A DNA stretch of 64,000 nt from Desertimonas flava (GTDB taxonomy: Bacteria > Actinomycetota > Acidimicrobiia > Acidimicrobiales > Ilumatobacteraceae). Under the pieces are notes generated by a model, which saw only the letters and a program-made list of their open reading frames with translations, did not search any database and was not told the origin of the DNA. A program made the translations under genes and the position numbers. The stretch covers positions 1 through 64,000 of the forward strand of contig NZ_QKYK01000023.1 in assembly GCF_003426815.1 (NCBI RefSeq), in the 5' to 3' direction. Positions 7,354-15,570 of the stretch are shown here, piece after piece; positions within the stretch are counted from its first letter, which is position 1, and each line of letters opens with the position of its first letter.

Positions 7354-7929
7354 GTGGACGACGACACTGCGCTCGTCCGGCGGCTTGGCGACGGCGACGA
7401 GGAGGCCTTCACCCTGCTCGTGCGTCGCTACCATCCGACGCTCGTCCGGCTCGCCCTCGGCACCGTGGGCAACAGGGCTGTCGCCGAGGAGGTCGCGCAG
7501 GACACCTGGCTCGCCGTCGTCAAGGGCATCCGGTCCTTCGAGGGCCGATCCTCGTTCCGGACGTGGCTGTTCCACATCCTGATGAACCGGGCCCGTTCCA
7601 CCGGCGCTCGAGAGCATCGGGCGGCGCCGCTGCGCGACGACGACCTCGCCGAGAGGTTCGACGCCAAGGGGGCCTGGGCCGCCCCACCCGGTGCGTGGGC
7701 CGACGAGGTCACCGACCGTCTCGCCGCCGAACGGCTCGTTCCCGAGGCTCGACGGCTCATCGACGCCCTCCCCGACGCCCAGCGTCAGGTGATGCTGTTG
7801 CGGGACGTGGAGGGTGTGGAGGCCGACGACGTGTGCGCCCTGCTCGGGCTGAGCGGCGGCAACCAGCGAGTGCTGCTCCACCGCGCCCGCACCGCCGTCC
7901 GCGCCGGGTTGGCCGAGGTGATGGGGTAG
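7354..7929 (+). CDS. ECF-type RNA polymerase sigma factor (sigma-70 family)
   Basis: 191 residues. Region 2: EEAFTLLVRRYHPTLVRLAL, AEEVAQDTWLAVVKGI, FRTWLFHILMNRAR. Region 4 after a ~45-residue linker: IDALPDAQRQVMLLRDVEG, CALLGLSGGNQRVLLHRART. It directs RNA polymerase to a small regulon. I prefer GTG 7354, seven bases after a TACGCT -10-like box (leaderless); an ATG at 7333 is possible. The partner anti-sigma gene starts 3 bases after the stop. No convincing ECF-type auto-promoter was found upstream. Confidence 0.9.
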   Translation: MDDDTALVRRLGDGDEEAFTLLVRRYHPTLVRLALGTVGNRAVAEEVAQDTWLAVVKGIRSFEGRSSFRTWLFHILMNRARSTGAREHRAAPLRDDDLAERFDAKGAWAAPPGAWADEVTDRLAAERLVPEARRLIDALPDAQRQVMLLRDVEGVEADDVCALLGLSGGNQRVLLHRARTAVRAGLAEVMG

Positions 7930-7932
7930 AAC

Positions 7933-8202
7933 ATGACGATGCTGCGATTCCGCCGGTCGCTCGCGTGTCGTCAGGTCGTCGCCCTGTTGACCGACTACCT
8001 CGAAGACGCCTTGTCGAAAGGTGAGCGGAACCGGCTCGAGCGGCACCTCGCCGGATGCCCCCACTGTCGTGAGTACCTCGAGCAGCTGCGCGTCACCATC
8101 CGCGCGGCCGGGGAGATCGACGCCGACGAGATCGACGACGAGACGGCGAACGAGCTGGTGGCGATGTATCGGCGCTGGCGCGCCGACATCGACGCCGGCT
8201 AG
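7933..8202 (+). CDS. Zinc-binding anti-sigma factor (zf-HC2/ZAS type)
   Basis: 89 residues. The anti-sigma zinc motif is visible: an early Cys (SLACRQVV), then HLAGCPHC (HxxxCxxC), with the usual helix DYLEDALSKGERNRLERHL between. There is no transmembrane segment, so this is a soluble RsrA-like protein rather than a membrane sensor. It should bind and hold the sigma factor encoded immediately upstream, releasing it on zinc loss or thiol oxidation; the signal itself is inferred. Its stop TAG lies in the palindrome CTAG, which also supplies the stop of the opposite-strand coxM gene. Confidence 0.9.
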   Translation: MTMLRFRRSLACRQVVALLTDYLEDALSKGERNRLERHLAGCPHCREYLEQLRVTIRAAGEIDADEIDDETANELVAMYRRWRADIDAG

Positions 8203-9023
8203 GCGGAAGCTTCGGCGAGGGCCCGGCGGGTGAGGACCTTGGCGAGGTGCGTCCGGTACTCGACGCTGGCGTTCAGGTCGGCCTGGGGATCGGCTTCGGC
8301 GGCGGCCTGTTCGGCGGCCTCCTCGATCGATGCTCCGCCGGCCAGGGCGGCCGACACGCTCGTGGCGAGGATCGGTGTCGAGCCCATGTTCACGAGCGCG
8401 ACGCCGGAGTCACCGTTCTGCCGCCAGGCGGCGACACCGACGATCGCCCAGTCCTGGGCTCGGCGGTTGAACTTCTGGAAGCTCCAGCCGGCACCTTCGC
8501 GCTTCGGGATGCGGATCTCGGTGAGCAGCTCGTCGGGCGCGAGCGCCGACTGCAGGAAGCTCTCGTAGAAGTCGGCGGCAGCGATCTCGCGGGCCCCGTT
8601 CGGACCCTGGGCGACGTAGGTGGCGCCGAGGGCGAGCGTGGTGGCGGGCAGGTCGGACGCCGGGTCGGCGTGGGCGACCGAGCCGCCGATCGTGCCGCGG
8701 TGCCGGACCTGCGGATCGCCGACGTGGCTCGCCGCATGCTTCAGCAGCGGCGCGTACTGGCCGAGCAGCTCGGAGGTCTCGACGTCCCGGTGCCGCGTGA
8801 GGGCGCCGATGGCGATGTGGTCACCGGCGTCACGGATGTAGGACAGGTCGGTCAGCCGGCCGATGTCGACGAGGACGGTCGGCTGGGCCAACCGCAGCTT
8901 CATCAACGGCAGCAGGCTGTGGCCGCCGGCGAGGAACTTGGCCTCGTCGCCGTGCTCGCCGATGAGGCTGATCGCCTCCTCGGCCGATCCGGCTCGGACG
9001 TAGTCGAATGCAGCGGGGATCAT
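8199..9023 (-). CDS. coxM: CO/xanthine dehydrogenase family FAD-binding (medium) subunit
   Basis: 274 residues. It has the FAD-binding motifs of the molybdenum hydroxylase medium subunit: AKFLAGGHSLLPLMKLRLAQP and IGGSVAHADPASDLPA. It passes electrons from the 2Fe-2S subunit to FAD and on to an acceptor. It is the last gene of the S-L-M operon, and its ATG overlaps the large-subunit stop by 4 bases (ATGA). It is convergent with the anti-sigma gene, sharing the CTAG stop. Confidence 0.92.
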   Translation of the reverse strand: MIPAAFDYVRAGSAEEAISLIGEHGDEAKFLAGGHSLLPLMKLRLAQPTVLVDIGRLTDLSYIRDAGDHIAIGALTRHRDVETSELLGQYAPLLKHAASHVGDPQVRHRGTIGGSVAHADPASDLPATTLALGATYVAQGPNGAREIAAADFYESFLQSALAPDELLTEIRIPKREGAGWSFQKFNRRAQDWAIVGVAAWRQNGDSGVALVNMGSTPILATSVSAALAGGASIEEAAEQAAAEADPQADLNASVEYRTHLAKVLTRRALAEASA

Positions 9024-11404
9024 GAGGTGGCTCCAGTGTCGAGTGCGTGAAGGGCGGCCCAGACGTTGAACGGGCTGGCGGGCATGGGGACGTTGCGGAC
9101 GCCGATGGCGTCGCACACGGCGTTGATGACGGCGGGAGCGGCACCGATGGTGCCGGCCTCGCCGATTCCCTTGACGCCGAGCTGGTTGGTGGGTGAGGGC
9201 GTGACCGTGTGGCCGAGCGTCAGTGACGGCACGTCGCTGGCCGCCGGCACGAGGTACTCGGCCAGCGTCGTGGTCTTGAGGTTGCCGTCGGTGTCGTACA
9301 CCGCCTCTTCGAAGAGGGCCTGGGCGAGGCCTTGGATGACCCCGCCGTGGACCTGGCCCTCGACGATGAGCGGGTTGATCTGCACCCCGCAGTCGTCGAC
9401 GGCGACGTAGTCGAGCACGTCGACGTGGCCGGTCTCGGTGTCGACCTCGACGACGCAGATGTGCGTGCCGAAGGGCCACGAGAAGTTCGGCGGGTCGTAG
9501 GTGACCTGCGCCTCGAGGTTGGGCTCGAGGCCGTCGGGCAGGTTGTGGGCGGTGAATGCCTCGAAGGCCACGGCGGCCAGCGGCAGCGCCTTGTCGGGCG
9601 AGCCGGCCACGGTGAACGTGCCACCGGCGAACTCGATGTCGTCGGCGTTCGCCTCCAGCTGGTGGGCGGCGATCTGCTTGGCCTTGTCGATCACCTTGTC
9701 GCAGGCCATGGCGATGGCCACGCCGCCGACCGGCAGCGAACGAGACCCGTAGGTGTCGAGCCCGAGCGGAGAGATCGCCGTGTCGCTGTGCAGCACGTCG
9801 ATGTCGGCGGGGTCGATGCCGAGCTTGTCGGCGACGATCATCGACCACGACGTCTCGTGCCCCTGGCCGTGGGGCGTGGATCCCGACACGACCTGCACCT
9901 TCGCCGTGGGCAGGATTCGGACCGTGGCCGCCTCCCAGCCGCCGGCCGAGTAGTTCAGCGAGGCGAGGACCCGGGACGGGGCGAGGCCGCACATCTCGAA
10001 GTACGACGCCACGCCGATGCCGAGACGCTTGGTGGCGCCCTCGACGTTCTGCGTGCGCTGCCGTTCCCGCAACTCGTCGTAGCGGGCGAGGCGAGCCGCC
10101 TCGGTGGCGGCCAGGTCGTGATCACCCGAGTCGTACTCGAGGCCGCTCCACGCCGTGTACGGGTAGGCCTCCTTGCGGATGTAGTTGCGGCGGCGCAGTT
10201 CGAGCGGGTCGATGCCCATCGTCGCGGCGAGGGAGTCCATCGCCCGTTCGATGGCGTAGGTCGCCTCCGGCCGGCCGGCGCCGCGGTAGGCGTCGGTCGG
10301 CGTCATCGTCGTGAACACCGACGTGCACTCGAAGTCGTAGGCCTGGGGCAGGTCGTACACGCCGGCATAGAGGAACGCTCCGAGCAGCGGGATCCCCGGG
10401 GTGACGAGCTGGAGGTAGGCGCCCATGTCGGCGAGGAGCCGCACTCGCACGGCGGTGAGCTTGCCGTCGGCGTCGGCGGCGAGGTCGATCTTCTGGATCT
10501 GGCCCCGACCGTGGATGGTGGCGACGCTGTTCTCGGTGCGCGTCTCCGCCCAGCGCACCGGTACTCCGTGCTTGCGGGCGAGGGCCATGCACAGCAGCTC
10601 CTCGGCGTACACGTTGAGCTTGCTGCCGAAGCCACCGCCCACCGACGGAGCGATGACACGAACCTGGTGCTCGGGGATGCCCAGCGTGATCGCCGCCATC
10701 ACCTTGAGGATGTGCGGGACCTGGGTCGCCGAGTACAGCGTGATGTCCCCGCCGAACGGCTGGGGCACGGCGGCGATGGCCCGCGTCTCCATCGCCATCG
10801 GGAGGAGGCGCTGCTGCACGTAGCGCTCGCTGACGGTGAACGCCGCCTCGGCGAACGCCCGGTCGATGTCGCCCTCGTTGGCCTCGACCTTCAACGGCCA
10901 GGTGTAGGACGCGTTGGTGCCGAGCTCCTCGTGGATGACGACACGGTCGGAGAGGGCGTCCTCGAGGTCGATCACGGCTTCGAGCGGCTCGTACGTGACG
11001 TCGACGAGTTCGACGGCGTCACGAGCCGCCGCTTCGGAGGTGGCGATGACGGCGGCGACGCCGTCGCCGACGTAGCAGACCTTGCCCTGCGCGAGCGGGT
11101 GGTGCGCGGGGTTCTTCATGTCCTCGGTGACCGGCCATGCACACGGCATCGGCGCGGCCCACGCGTCGGCCAGATCGGCCCCGGTGTACACGGCAGTCAC
11201 GCCGGGCACGGCGGCTGCTGCGCTGGTGTCGATCGACACGATGCGCGCGTGGGCATGGGGGCTGCGGACGAGGGCGAGATGGAGCGCGCCGGGCAGCTGG
11301 AGGTCGTTGGTGTAGCGGGCCTCGCCGGTGAGCAGGGCCGGGTCCTCCCGGCGCAACAGCCGCTGGCCGATGAACGGGGCTGCGGCCGTGTCGACGGCGC
11401 TCAT
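9020..11404 (-). CDS. coxL: CO/xanthine dehydrogenase family molybdopterin (large) subunit, form II
   Basis: 794 residues. Conserved molybdopterin-binding stretches: RREDPALLTGEARYTND, PSVGGGFGSKL and GSTPHGQGHETSW. The active-site loop is TDAYRGAGRPEATY, the form II signature AYRGAGR. True form I CO dehydrogenases carry AYXCSFR with a catalytic Cys. The enzyme is therefore better called a form II/xanthine-dehydrogenase-like hydroxylase of uncertain substrate, and CO oxidation should not be assumed. The S-L-M gene order also fits form II (form I is M-S-L). The MoCu-specific Cys is absent. Confidence 0.92.
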   Translation of the reverse strand: MSAVDTAAAPFIGQRLLRREDPALLTGEARYTNDLQLPGALHLALVRSPHAHARIVSIDTSAAAAVPGVTAVYTGADLADAWAAPMPCAWPVTEDMKNPAHHPLAQGKVCYVGDGVAAVIATSEAAARDAVELVDVTYEPLEAVIDLEDALSDRVVIHEELGTNASYTWPLKVEANEGDIDRAFAEAAFTVSERYVQQRLLPMAMETRAIAAVPQPFGGDITLYSATQVPHILKVMAAITLGIPEHQVRVIAPSVGGGFGSKLNVYAEELLCMALARKHGVPVRWAETRTENSVATIHGRGQIQKIDLAADADGKLTAVRVRLLADMGAYLQLVTPGIPLLGAFLYAGVYDLPQAYDFECTSVFTTMTPTDAYRGAGRPEATYAIERAMDSLAATMGIDPLELRRRNYIRKEAYPYTAWSGLEYDSGDHDLAATEAARLARYDELRERQRTQNVEGATKRLGIGVASYFEMCGLAPSRVLASLNYSAGGWEAATVRILPTAKVQVVSGSTPHGQGHETSWSMIVADKLGIDPADIDVLHSDTAISPLGLDTYGSRSLPVGGVAIAMACDKVIDKAKQIAAHQLEANADDIEFAGGTFTVAGSPDKALPLAAVAFEAFTAHNLPDGLEPNLEAQVTYDPPNFSWPFGTHICVVEVDTETGHVDVLDYVAVDDCGVQINPLIVEGQVHGGVIQGLAQALFEEAVYDTDGNLKTTTLAEYLVPAASDVPSLTLGHTVTPSPTNQLGVKGIGEAGTIGAAPAVINAVCDAIGVRNVPMPASPFNVWAALHALDTGATS

Positions 11405-11408
11405 CGTG

Positions 11409-11867
11409 TCACCCGGCCTCGGCCGCGGCGAGCACGGCCTTGACGATGTTGTGGTAGCCCGTGCAGCGGCAGAGGTTGCCTTCGAGGCCGATCCGCACGT
11501 CCTGTTCGGTGGGATGGGGGATCTCGTCGAGCAGGCTGGTCGCCGCCATGATCATGCCCGGTGTGCAGTAACCGCACTGGAGACCGTGGTTCTCCATGAA
11601 CGCCTGCTGCATCGGGTGGAGGGTGTCGCCGTCGGCGAGCCCCTCGATCGTGGTGACCGACGAGCCGTCGGCCTGGGCGGCCAGGACGGTGCAGCTCTTG
11701 ACCGACTCGCCGTCGATGTGCACCGTGCAGGCTCCGCACGAGGAGGTGTCGCAGCCGATGTTGGTACCGGTCAGCTTGACGTGGTCTCGTAGGTAGTGGA
11801 CGAGCAGCGTGCGTGGCTCGACGTCGTGCGTGTGCAGCGTGCCGTTCACCGTGACGGAAACTTCCAT
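11409..11867 (-). CDS. coxS: CO/xanthine dehydrogenase family 2Fe-2S (small) subunit
   Basis: 152 residues. Two [2Fe-2S] centres are readable: the plant-ferredoxin-type [16 protein letters not shown] plus a later Cys, and the C-terminal QCGYCTPGM and NLCRCTGY. It is the electron-transfer subunit of the molybdenum hydroxylase, first gene of the operon, 4 bases before the large subunit. An AGGGGG site precedes ATG 11867, and TACTCT upstream could serve as -10. Confidence 0.95.
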   Translation of the reverse strand: MEVSVTVNGTLHTHDVEPRTLLVHYLRDHVKLTGTNIGCDTSSCGACTVHIDGESVKSCTVLAAQADGSSVTTIEGLADGDTLHPMQQAFMENHGLQCGYCTPGMIMAATSLLDEIPHPTEQDVRIGLEGNLCRCTGYHNIVKAVLAAAEAG

Positions 11868-11954
11868 GTGGGCCCCCTGGGAAGGTCAGTGGGAGAGTAG
11901 GCCTCCTCCGGGCGCCATCATGGCATGCTGCGCCACGCGTCCAAAGACGGGGCG

Positions 11955-12428
11955 TTACGACTCGTGGAGCTGCTGGGAGAGGTAGTTCTCGAGGCCGATC
12001 TGGGCGATCGACTCGAGCTGCGTCTCCAGCCAGTCGACGTGGTGCTCCTCGTCGGTGAGGATGTCGGCGAGCAATTCACGCGTGCCGTTGTCGCCCCGGC
12101 TGACACACAGTGCGATGCCGTCGTTGAGCCGTTTGAGAGCGGCCATCTCCACGGCGAGATCATTGGTCAATTGTTCGGGGACGGTTTCGCCGATCTTGAG
12201 GGGCGACAACCGCTGGAGGTTCGGCACGCCTTCGAGGTAGAGCACGCGCTCGACGAGCGCCTCGGCGTGCTTCATCTCGTCGATCGACTCGTCGCGGATC
12301 GTGTGGGCGAGGCGCTTGTAGCCCCAGTTGTCGCACATCTTGGCGTGCAGGAAGTACTGGTTGATCGCCGTGAGCTCACCGGTGAGCACCTCGTTCAGCA
12401 GCTCGATGATGTCGTCGTGCCCCTTCAT
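11955..12428 (-). CDS. bfr: Bacterioferritin
   Basis: 157 residues, the usual length. Ferroxidase-site residues are in place: the first-helix Glu in LTGELTAINQYF, DESIDEMKHAE (Glu, haem-ligand Met, and His), and TDEEHHVDWLE near the end. It stores iron as a 24-mer. GGAG precedes ATG 12428. It has its own transcription unit, divergent from the next gene. TTAAGG...CCTAA near 12530-12545 faintly resembles an iron-regulator (DtxR/IdeR) half-site pair, but the spacing is wrong, so iron regulation is not shown. Confidence 0.95.
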   Translation of the reverse strand: MKGHDDIIELLNEVLTGELTAINQYFLHAKMCDNWGYKRLAHTIRDESIDEMKHAEALVERVLYLEGVPNLQRLSPLKIGETVPEQLTNDLAVEMAALKRLNDGIALCVSRGDNGTRELLADILTDEEHHVDWLETQLESIAQIGLENYLSQQLHES

Positions 12429-12615
12429 GGCGGCTCCGTTCGTTGGCGGGAGGATGGACCGTGCGGACCGCAGTCGGCACGGTGCGATCCTAGGCCGATG
12501 TTGTACCCATGTCAGCGGTCATTTCGAATTAAGGACCGCCTAACTCGTGCCCGTAAATCACTCTAAAGATCGCGTGAGGGTGGACCTGCCGCCGCCGGCA
12601 TCTAACGTGCTGGTC

Positions 12616-13335
12616 GTGACCGATTGGAATCCGACCGACCCCGACACCGTGAAGGTCCACTACGACGTGTCGGCGTGGACGGTCGAGCAGCGTGCCGAGC
12701 TGGCCGAAGCGCTGGCCGAAGAGGACATCGCCCACGTCTGGGAGAGCGACGACGGCGTGGACGAACTGGTGGTCCCCGAGGAGCAGGAGGAGGCGACCGA
12801 CGCCCTCTTCGCCCGGCTCGAGGAGGCCCTTGGTCCGTTCCCGATCCCGCTACCCGACGACGAGACGCCGGTCGAATACGGCCTCGACGAGTGGCCCGAC
12901 GCCGAGCGCAAGACGCTCACCGCGGCCTTGGCCGAGGCGGGCATCCCGCATCGCTGGGAAGCCGCCACGCTGTTCGTCCCGGCCGCCGCCGAGCAGGCTG
13001 TCGACGATCTGCTCGACTCGCTCGAGGCCGGCACCCTGGCCGTGCACGTGCCCGACGAGGACGCCCCGCCCGAGGACATCCTCTCTCAGCTGTTCAGCGC
13101 GGCCGACCGCCTGGCGAAGGACGCGGACGACCGGATCGGACGCGACGCCGTGGCGAGCATCGTCGCCGTCGTGAAGCCCACCCACGCGCCCTACGGGGTG
13201 GGCGGCGCCGCCTGGAGCAAGATCGTCGAGTCCGTCGGCGCGCTGGGCGAACTCGCCGACGACGAGGAGTCGTCGAGCTCCGACGTGATCGGCGCCGCGC
13301 AGGAGCTGAGGTCGCTCGTCCGCGGCTACGTCTGA
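12616..13335 (+). CDS. Conserved protein with two tandem DUF2007-like repeats
   Basis: 239 residues, acidic, no membrane segment. Two ~65-residue units follow each other: WTVEQRAELAEALAEEDIAH...LVVPEEQEEATDALFARLE, and WPDAERKTLTAALAEAGIPH...LFVPAAAEQAVDDLLDSLE. The layout (helix, short strand, V/F-VP, helix) resembles the putative signal-transducing DUF2007 fold. The remaining ~90 residues are not recognised. GTG 12616 is preferred, seven bases after TAACGT (leaderless); an upstream GTG at 12547 is possible. No function is assigned. Confidence 0.75.
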   Translation: MTDWNPTDPDTVKVHYDVSAWTVEQRAELAEALAEEDIAHVWESDDGVDELVVPEEQEEATDALFARLEEALGPFPIPLPDDETPVEYGLDEWPDAERKTLTAALAEAGIPHRWEAATLFVPAAAEQAVDDLLDSLEAGTLAVHVPDEDAPPEDILSQLFSAADRLAKDADDRIGRDAVASIVAVVKPTHAPYGVGGAAWSKIVESVGALGELADDEESSSSDVIGAAQELRSLVRGYV

Positions 13336-13350
13336 TCAGCGGCACCCACC

Positions 13351-14070
13351 GTGCTGCTCGCCGAACTCGAACTGTGGCACACCCGCCCGCTGGCTCCCAC
13401 GAGACGGCTGTCGCTCGGCAACCTCGTACTGCCGGTCGACCCCGCGCCCGGATTCGGAGGGCTGCTCCTGGGCGCGGTGGTCGCCCGTCACATCCCTGAC
13501 GTCGACGACGATCTCGTCCCCGACATCCACCGGTTGATCGACCAGGTCGAAGCAGGAGGGCGCGTCCTCCAGCCTCGACTGCGCCACCGGTTCCAGGTGG
13601 ATCGGCACGGCCTCGGTCGCTCGCTTCACCAGCTCGTCGGTCACGCCGACGTCGGCGCGGGGGAGGAGCTCGGCTTCGAGTTCGACACCCATGGCTCGCC
13701 GTTGGCGATGGTGCTCGGCGCGATCTACGCGGTCGAACGGTTGGAGGAGTCGAGTCGTCATGTCATCGCTCCGGTGTTGCACCGGGCCGCTCGTTGGCAC
13801 GGACCGGTCGGTCCCTCGCTCATCGCCCATCTCGCCGGCTCGGCGATCACCACGCTGTCCTCGCTCGCCGATCCCAGGGCGTGGGCCCTCGAGATGCTCG
13901 GCTTCCCACTCGGTACGGCGGTGCCATCGAAACGGGAGATCACCGCCCGTTTCCGGACGCGGATGCGCGAGGTGCACCCCGACCACGGCGGCGACTCCGT
14001 CGACGCCTCCACGGCGGTCCGCGAGCTCGCCGAGGCCCGCCGCATCCTCAACGACGCCGTCCGGGGCTGA
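13351..14070 (+). CDS. J-domain-containing protein
   Basis: 239 residues. The last ~65 residues form a DnaJ-like J domain: KREITARFRTRMREVHPDHGG, with the diagnostic HPD, then a helix ending AEARRILNDAVRG. The first ~170 residues are not recognised. It has no zinc finger or Gly/Phe region, so it is a type III J protein that should stimulate a DnaK partner on a client bound by the N-terminal part. GTG 13351 lies 15 bases after the previous gene, suggesting co-transcription. Confidence 0.8.
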   Translation: MLLAELELWHTRPLAPTRRLSLGNLVLPVDPAPGFGGLLLGAVVARHIPDVDDDLVPDIHRLIDQVEAGGRVLQPRLRHRFQVDRHGLGRSLHQLVGHADVGAGEELGFEFDTHGSPLAMVLGAIYAVERLEESSRHVIAPVLHRAARWHGPVGPSLIAHLAGSAITTLSSLADPRAWALEMLGFPLGTAVPSKREITARFRTRMREVHPDHGGDSVDASTAVRELAEARRILNDAVRG

Positions 14071-14083
14071 GCGTCGCCCAGGG

Positions 14084-15130
14084 CTACGACGGCGGCGGCG
14101 CCGTGCTGTCGCGGACGACCAGCTCGGTCGGCAGCACCACGTGTTCGGCGGCGATCTGGGGATCCCGCAACAGCGAGATCACCGCGCGGGCGGCCAGGCG
14201 ACCCTTCTCGAGGACGTCCTGGTGCACGGTGGTGAGTCGGGGTCGGGTGTGGGCGGCGAAGGGGGTGTCGTCGAAGCCGACCACCGACAGGTCGCCCGGC
14301 ACGGTGAGCCCGCGGTCTTCGGCCGCGGCCACGAGGCTGCTGGCCATCACGTCGGAGAAGCACAGGACAGCGGTGAGCTGAGGGTCGGCGGCCAGGAGCC
14401 GATCGAGCGCAGTCCGGGCGCCGGCCGCACTGGTGTCGTTGGTGCGGAACGTCGGCGGGGTGATCCCGGCGTCGTCGAGGGCCTCGGACCAGCCGCGGAG
14501 GCGCTCGCTCGCACCGAAGCCGTCGGTGTCGATCGGCGTCGGGTCGGTGACATCGGCGCCGGGACGCACGCTGAACGTGATGGCCCCGACGTGGCGATGG
14601 CCGAGCTCGACGAGGTGCTGAGCGGCCGCTCTGGCTCCGGCGCGGTCGGCGACGTTGATGCACGTGACGCCGTCACGCGGGAACTGGTCGACGTACACCA
14701 GCGGGAGGTTGCGCTTGACGAGCCACGTCGCCGCCGGCGAGGTGGGATCGCAGTGGTAGAGGAGGGCGGCGTCCATGGCGACGTCGCGCGCCGGGACCCG
14801 ACCGTCGAGCTCGACGGCGGGGACGAGCGTGAGGGCCAGCCCCGTGGGCGCCAGCTCGGTGGCGATCGCCCCGAAGAATCGCGTGGCGACCTCGTCGGTG
14901 AACGCCGTGATCGCCGAGTCGGTGAGCACGATTCCGACCGCGCCGGTCGTTCCCGATCGAAGGGCCCGCGCCGCCGGGTCGGGTCCGACGTAGCCGAGCT
15001 GCTCGGCGGTGGCGAGGATGCGTTCGCGGAGCGCCGCCGAGAGCTGGTCGGGCCGGGAGAACGCGTTGGAGACGGTCATCCTCGAGACGCCGACTTCGTC
15101 GGCGATGGTCTGCAACGTCACACGGCTCAT
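14084..15130 (-). CDS. LacI-family transcriptional regulator
   Basis: 348 residues. The N-terminal LacI helix-turn-helix is clear: VTLQTIADEVGVSRMTVSNAFSRP, with the hinge helix AARALRSG. The periplasmic-binding-protein-like effector domain follows, ending VVGFDDTPFAAHTRPRLTTVHQD. The effector is probably a sugar or nucleoside. It lies downstream of a small gene on the same strand (15201-15434), whose promoter carries a palindromic operator; whether this protein binds it is open. It is convergent with the J-domain gene. Confidence 0.92.
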   Translation of the reverse strand: MSRVTLQTIADEVGVSRMTVSNAFSRPDQLSAALRERILATAEQLGYVGPDPAARALRSGTTGAVGIVLTDSAITAFTDEVATRFFGAIATELAPTGLALTLVPAVELDGRVPARDVAMDAALLYHCDPTSPAATWLVKRNLPLVYVDQFPRDGVTCINVADRAGARAAAQHLVELGHRHVGAITFSVRPGADVTDPTPIDTDGFGASERLRGWSEALDDAGITPPTFRTNDTSAAGARTALDRLLAADPQLTAVLCFSDVMASSLVAAAEDRGLTVPGDLSVVGFDDTPFAAHTRPRLTTVHQDVLEKGRLAARAVISLLRDPQIAAEHVVLPTELVVRDSTAPPPS

Positions 15131-15200
15131 CGGCAAGGCGGGCAGGGCGCCCACGGCCGACCCTAACGCGTTCGTGCTCTGGCCCCGAAACGTCACCCGG

Positions 15201-15434
15201 TCAGTTCGTCGGCGTGCAGGCCGGGCCACCGCTGGCCGGCCGCGGCTCGATCGCCCGGCCGACCGCCAACACCGCACGCGACAGGTGCACGCGCAGCCGC
15301 CGGACGGGCCGGTTCCGAGCACGATCGGGTCGGCGTCGCTGCTTGGGCGGCTTCACCGGCCCGCCGATGTGGCCGCCCGCCAGGTGCCGGCGTTGCGCGT
15401 CGCGGCTCTGCACCATCGCCACCATCATCTCCAT
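15201..15434 (-). CDS. Small basic protein of unknown function (77 aa)
   Basis: The call rests on context: ATG 15434 has a near-consensus GAAGGAG ribosome site, rare in this window, and a -35/-10 promoter with a palindromic operator (15475-15514). The product starts MEMMVAMVQSRDAQ and is rich in Arg/Pro; no domain is recognised. Upper parts of the opposite strand are open too, so the ORF alone is weak evidence. It might be a regulated small protein or leader of the LacI gene 70 bases downstream. Confidence 0.5.
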   Translation of the reverse strand: MEMMVAMVQSRDAQRRHLAGGHIGGPVKPPKQRRRPDRARNRPVRRLRVHLSRAVLAVGRAIEPRPASGGPACTPTN

Positions 15435-15474
15435 CTCGTGCTCCTTCCCTGGACACGGCCTTCGTACCGAAGTT

Positions 15475-15514
15475 CTGTATTGATACAGTACCTGGATCCT
15501 CTGTATCGATCAAG
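15475..15514 (-). promoter_or_regulatory. Promoter with palindromic operator
   Basis: On the minus strand TTGATC (15513-15508) and TACTGT (15490-15485) form a -35/-10 pair with a 17-base spacer. CTGTATTGATACAG (15475-15488) is a perfect inverted repeat over the -10, and a half-matching copy CTGTATCGATCAAG (15501-15514) covers the -35. Two operators in this position suggest repression of the 77-aa gene; the regulator is unknown. Confidence 0.65.
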
Positions 15515-15570
15515 GGGATTCTGCGTCACGTCGCCGGCGGATCCGGGGGGCTGGCTACGCTCGGTCGGCG

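Noticed and set aside
12525-12550. TTAAGG...CCTAA before bacterioferritin as an IdeR/DtxR iron box
   Set aside because: Only 4 bases separate the half-sites and the inner repeats of the 19-bp consensus are absent.
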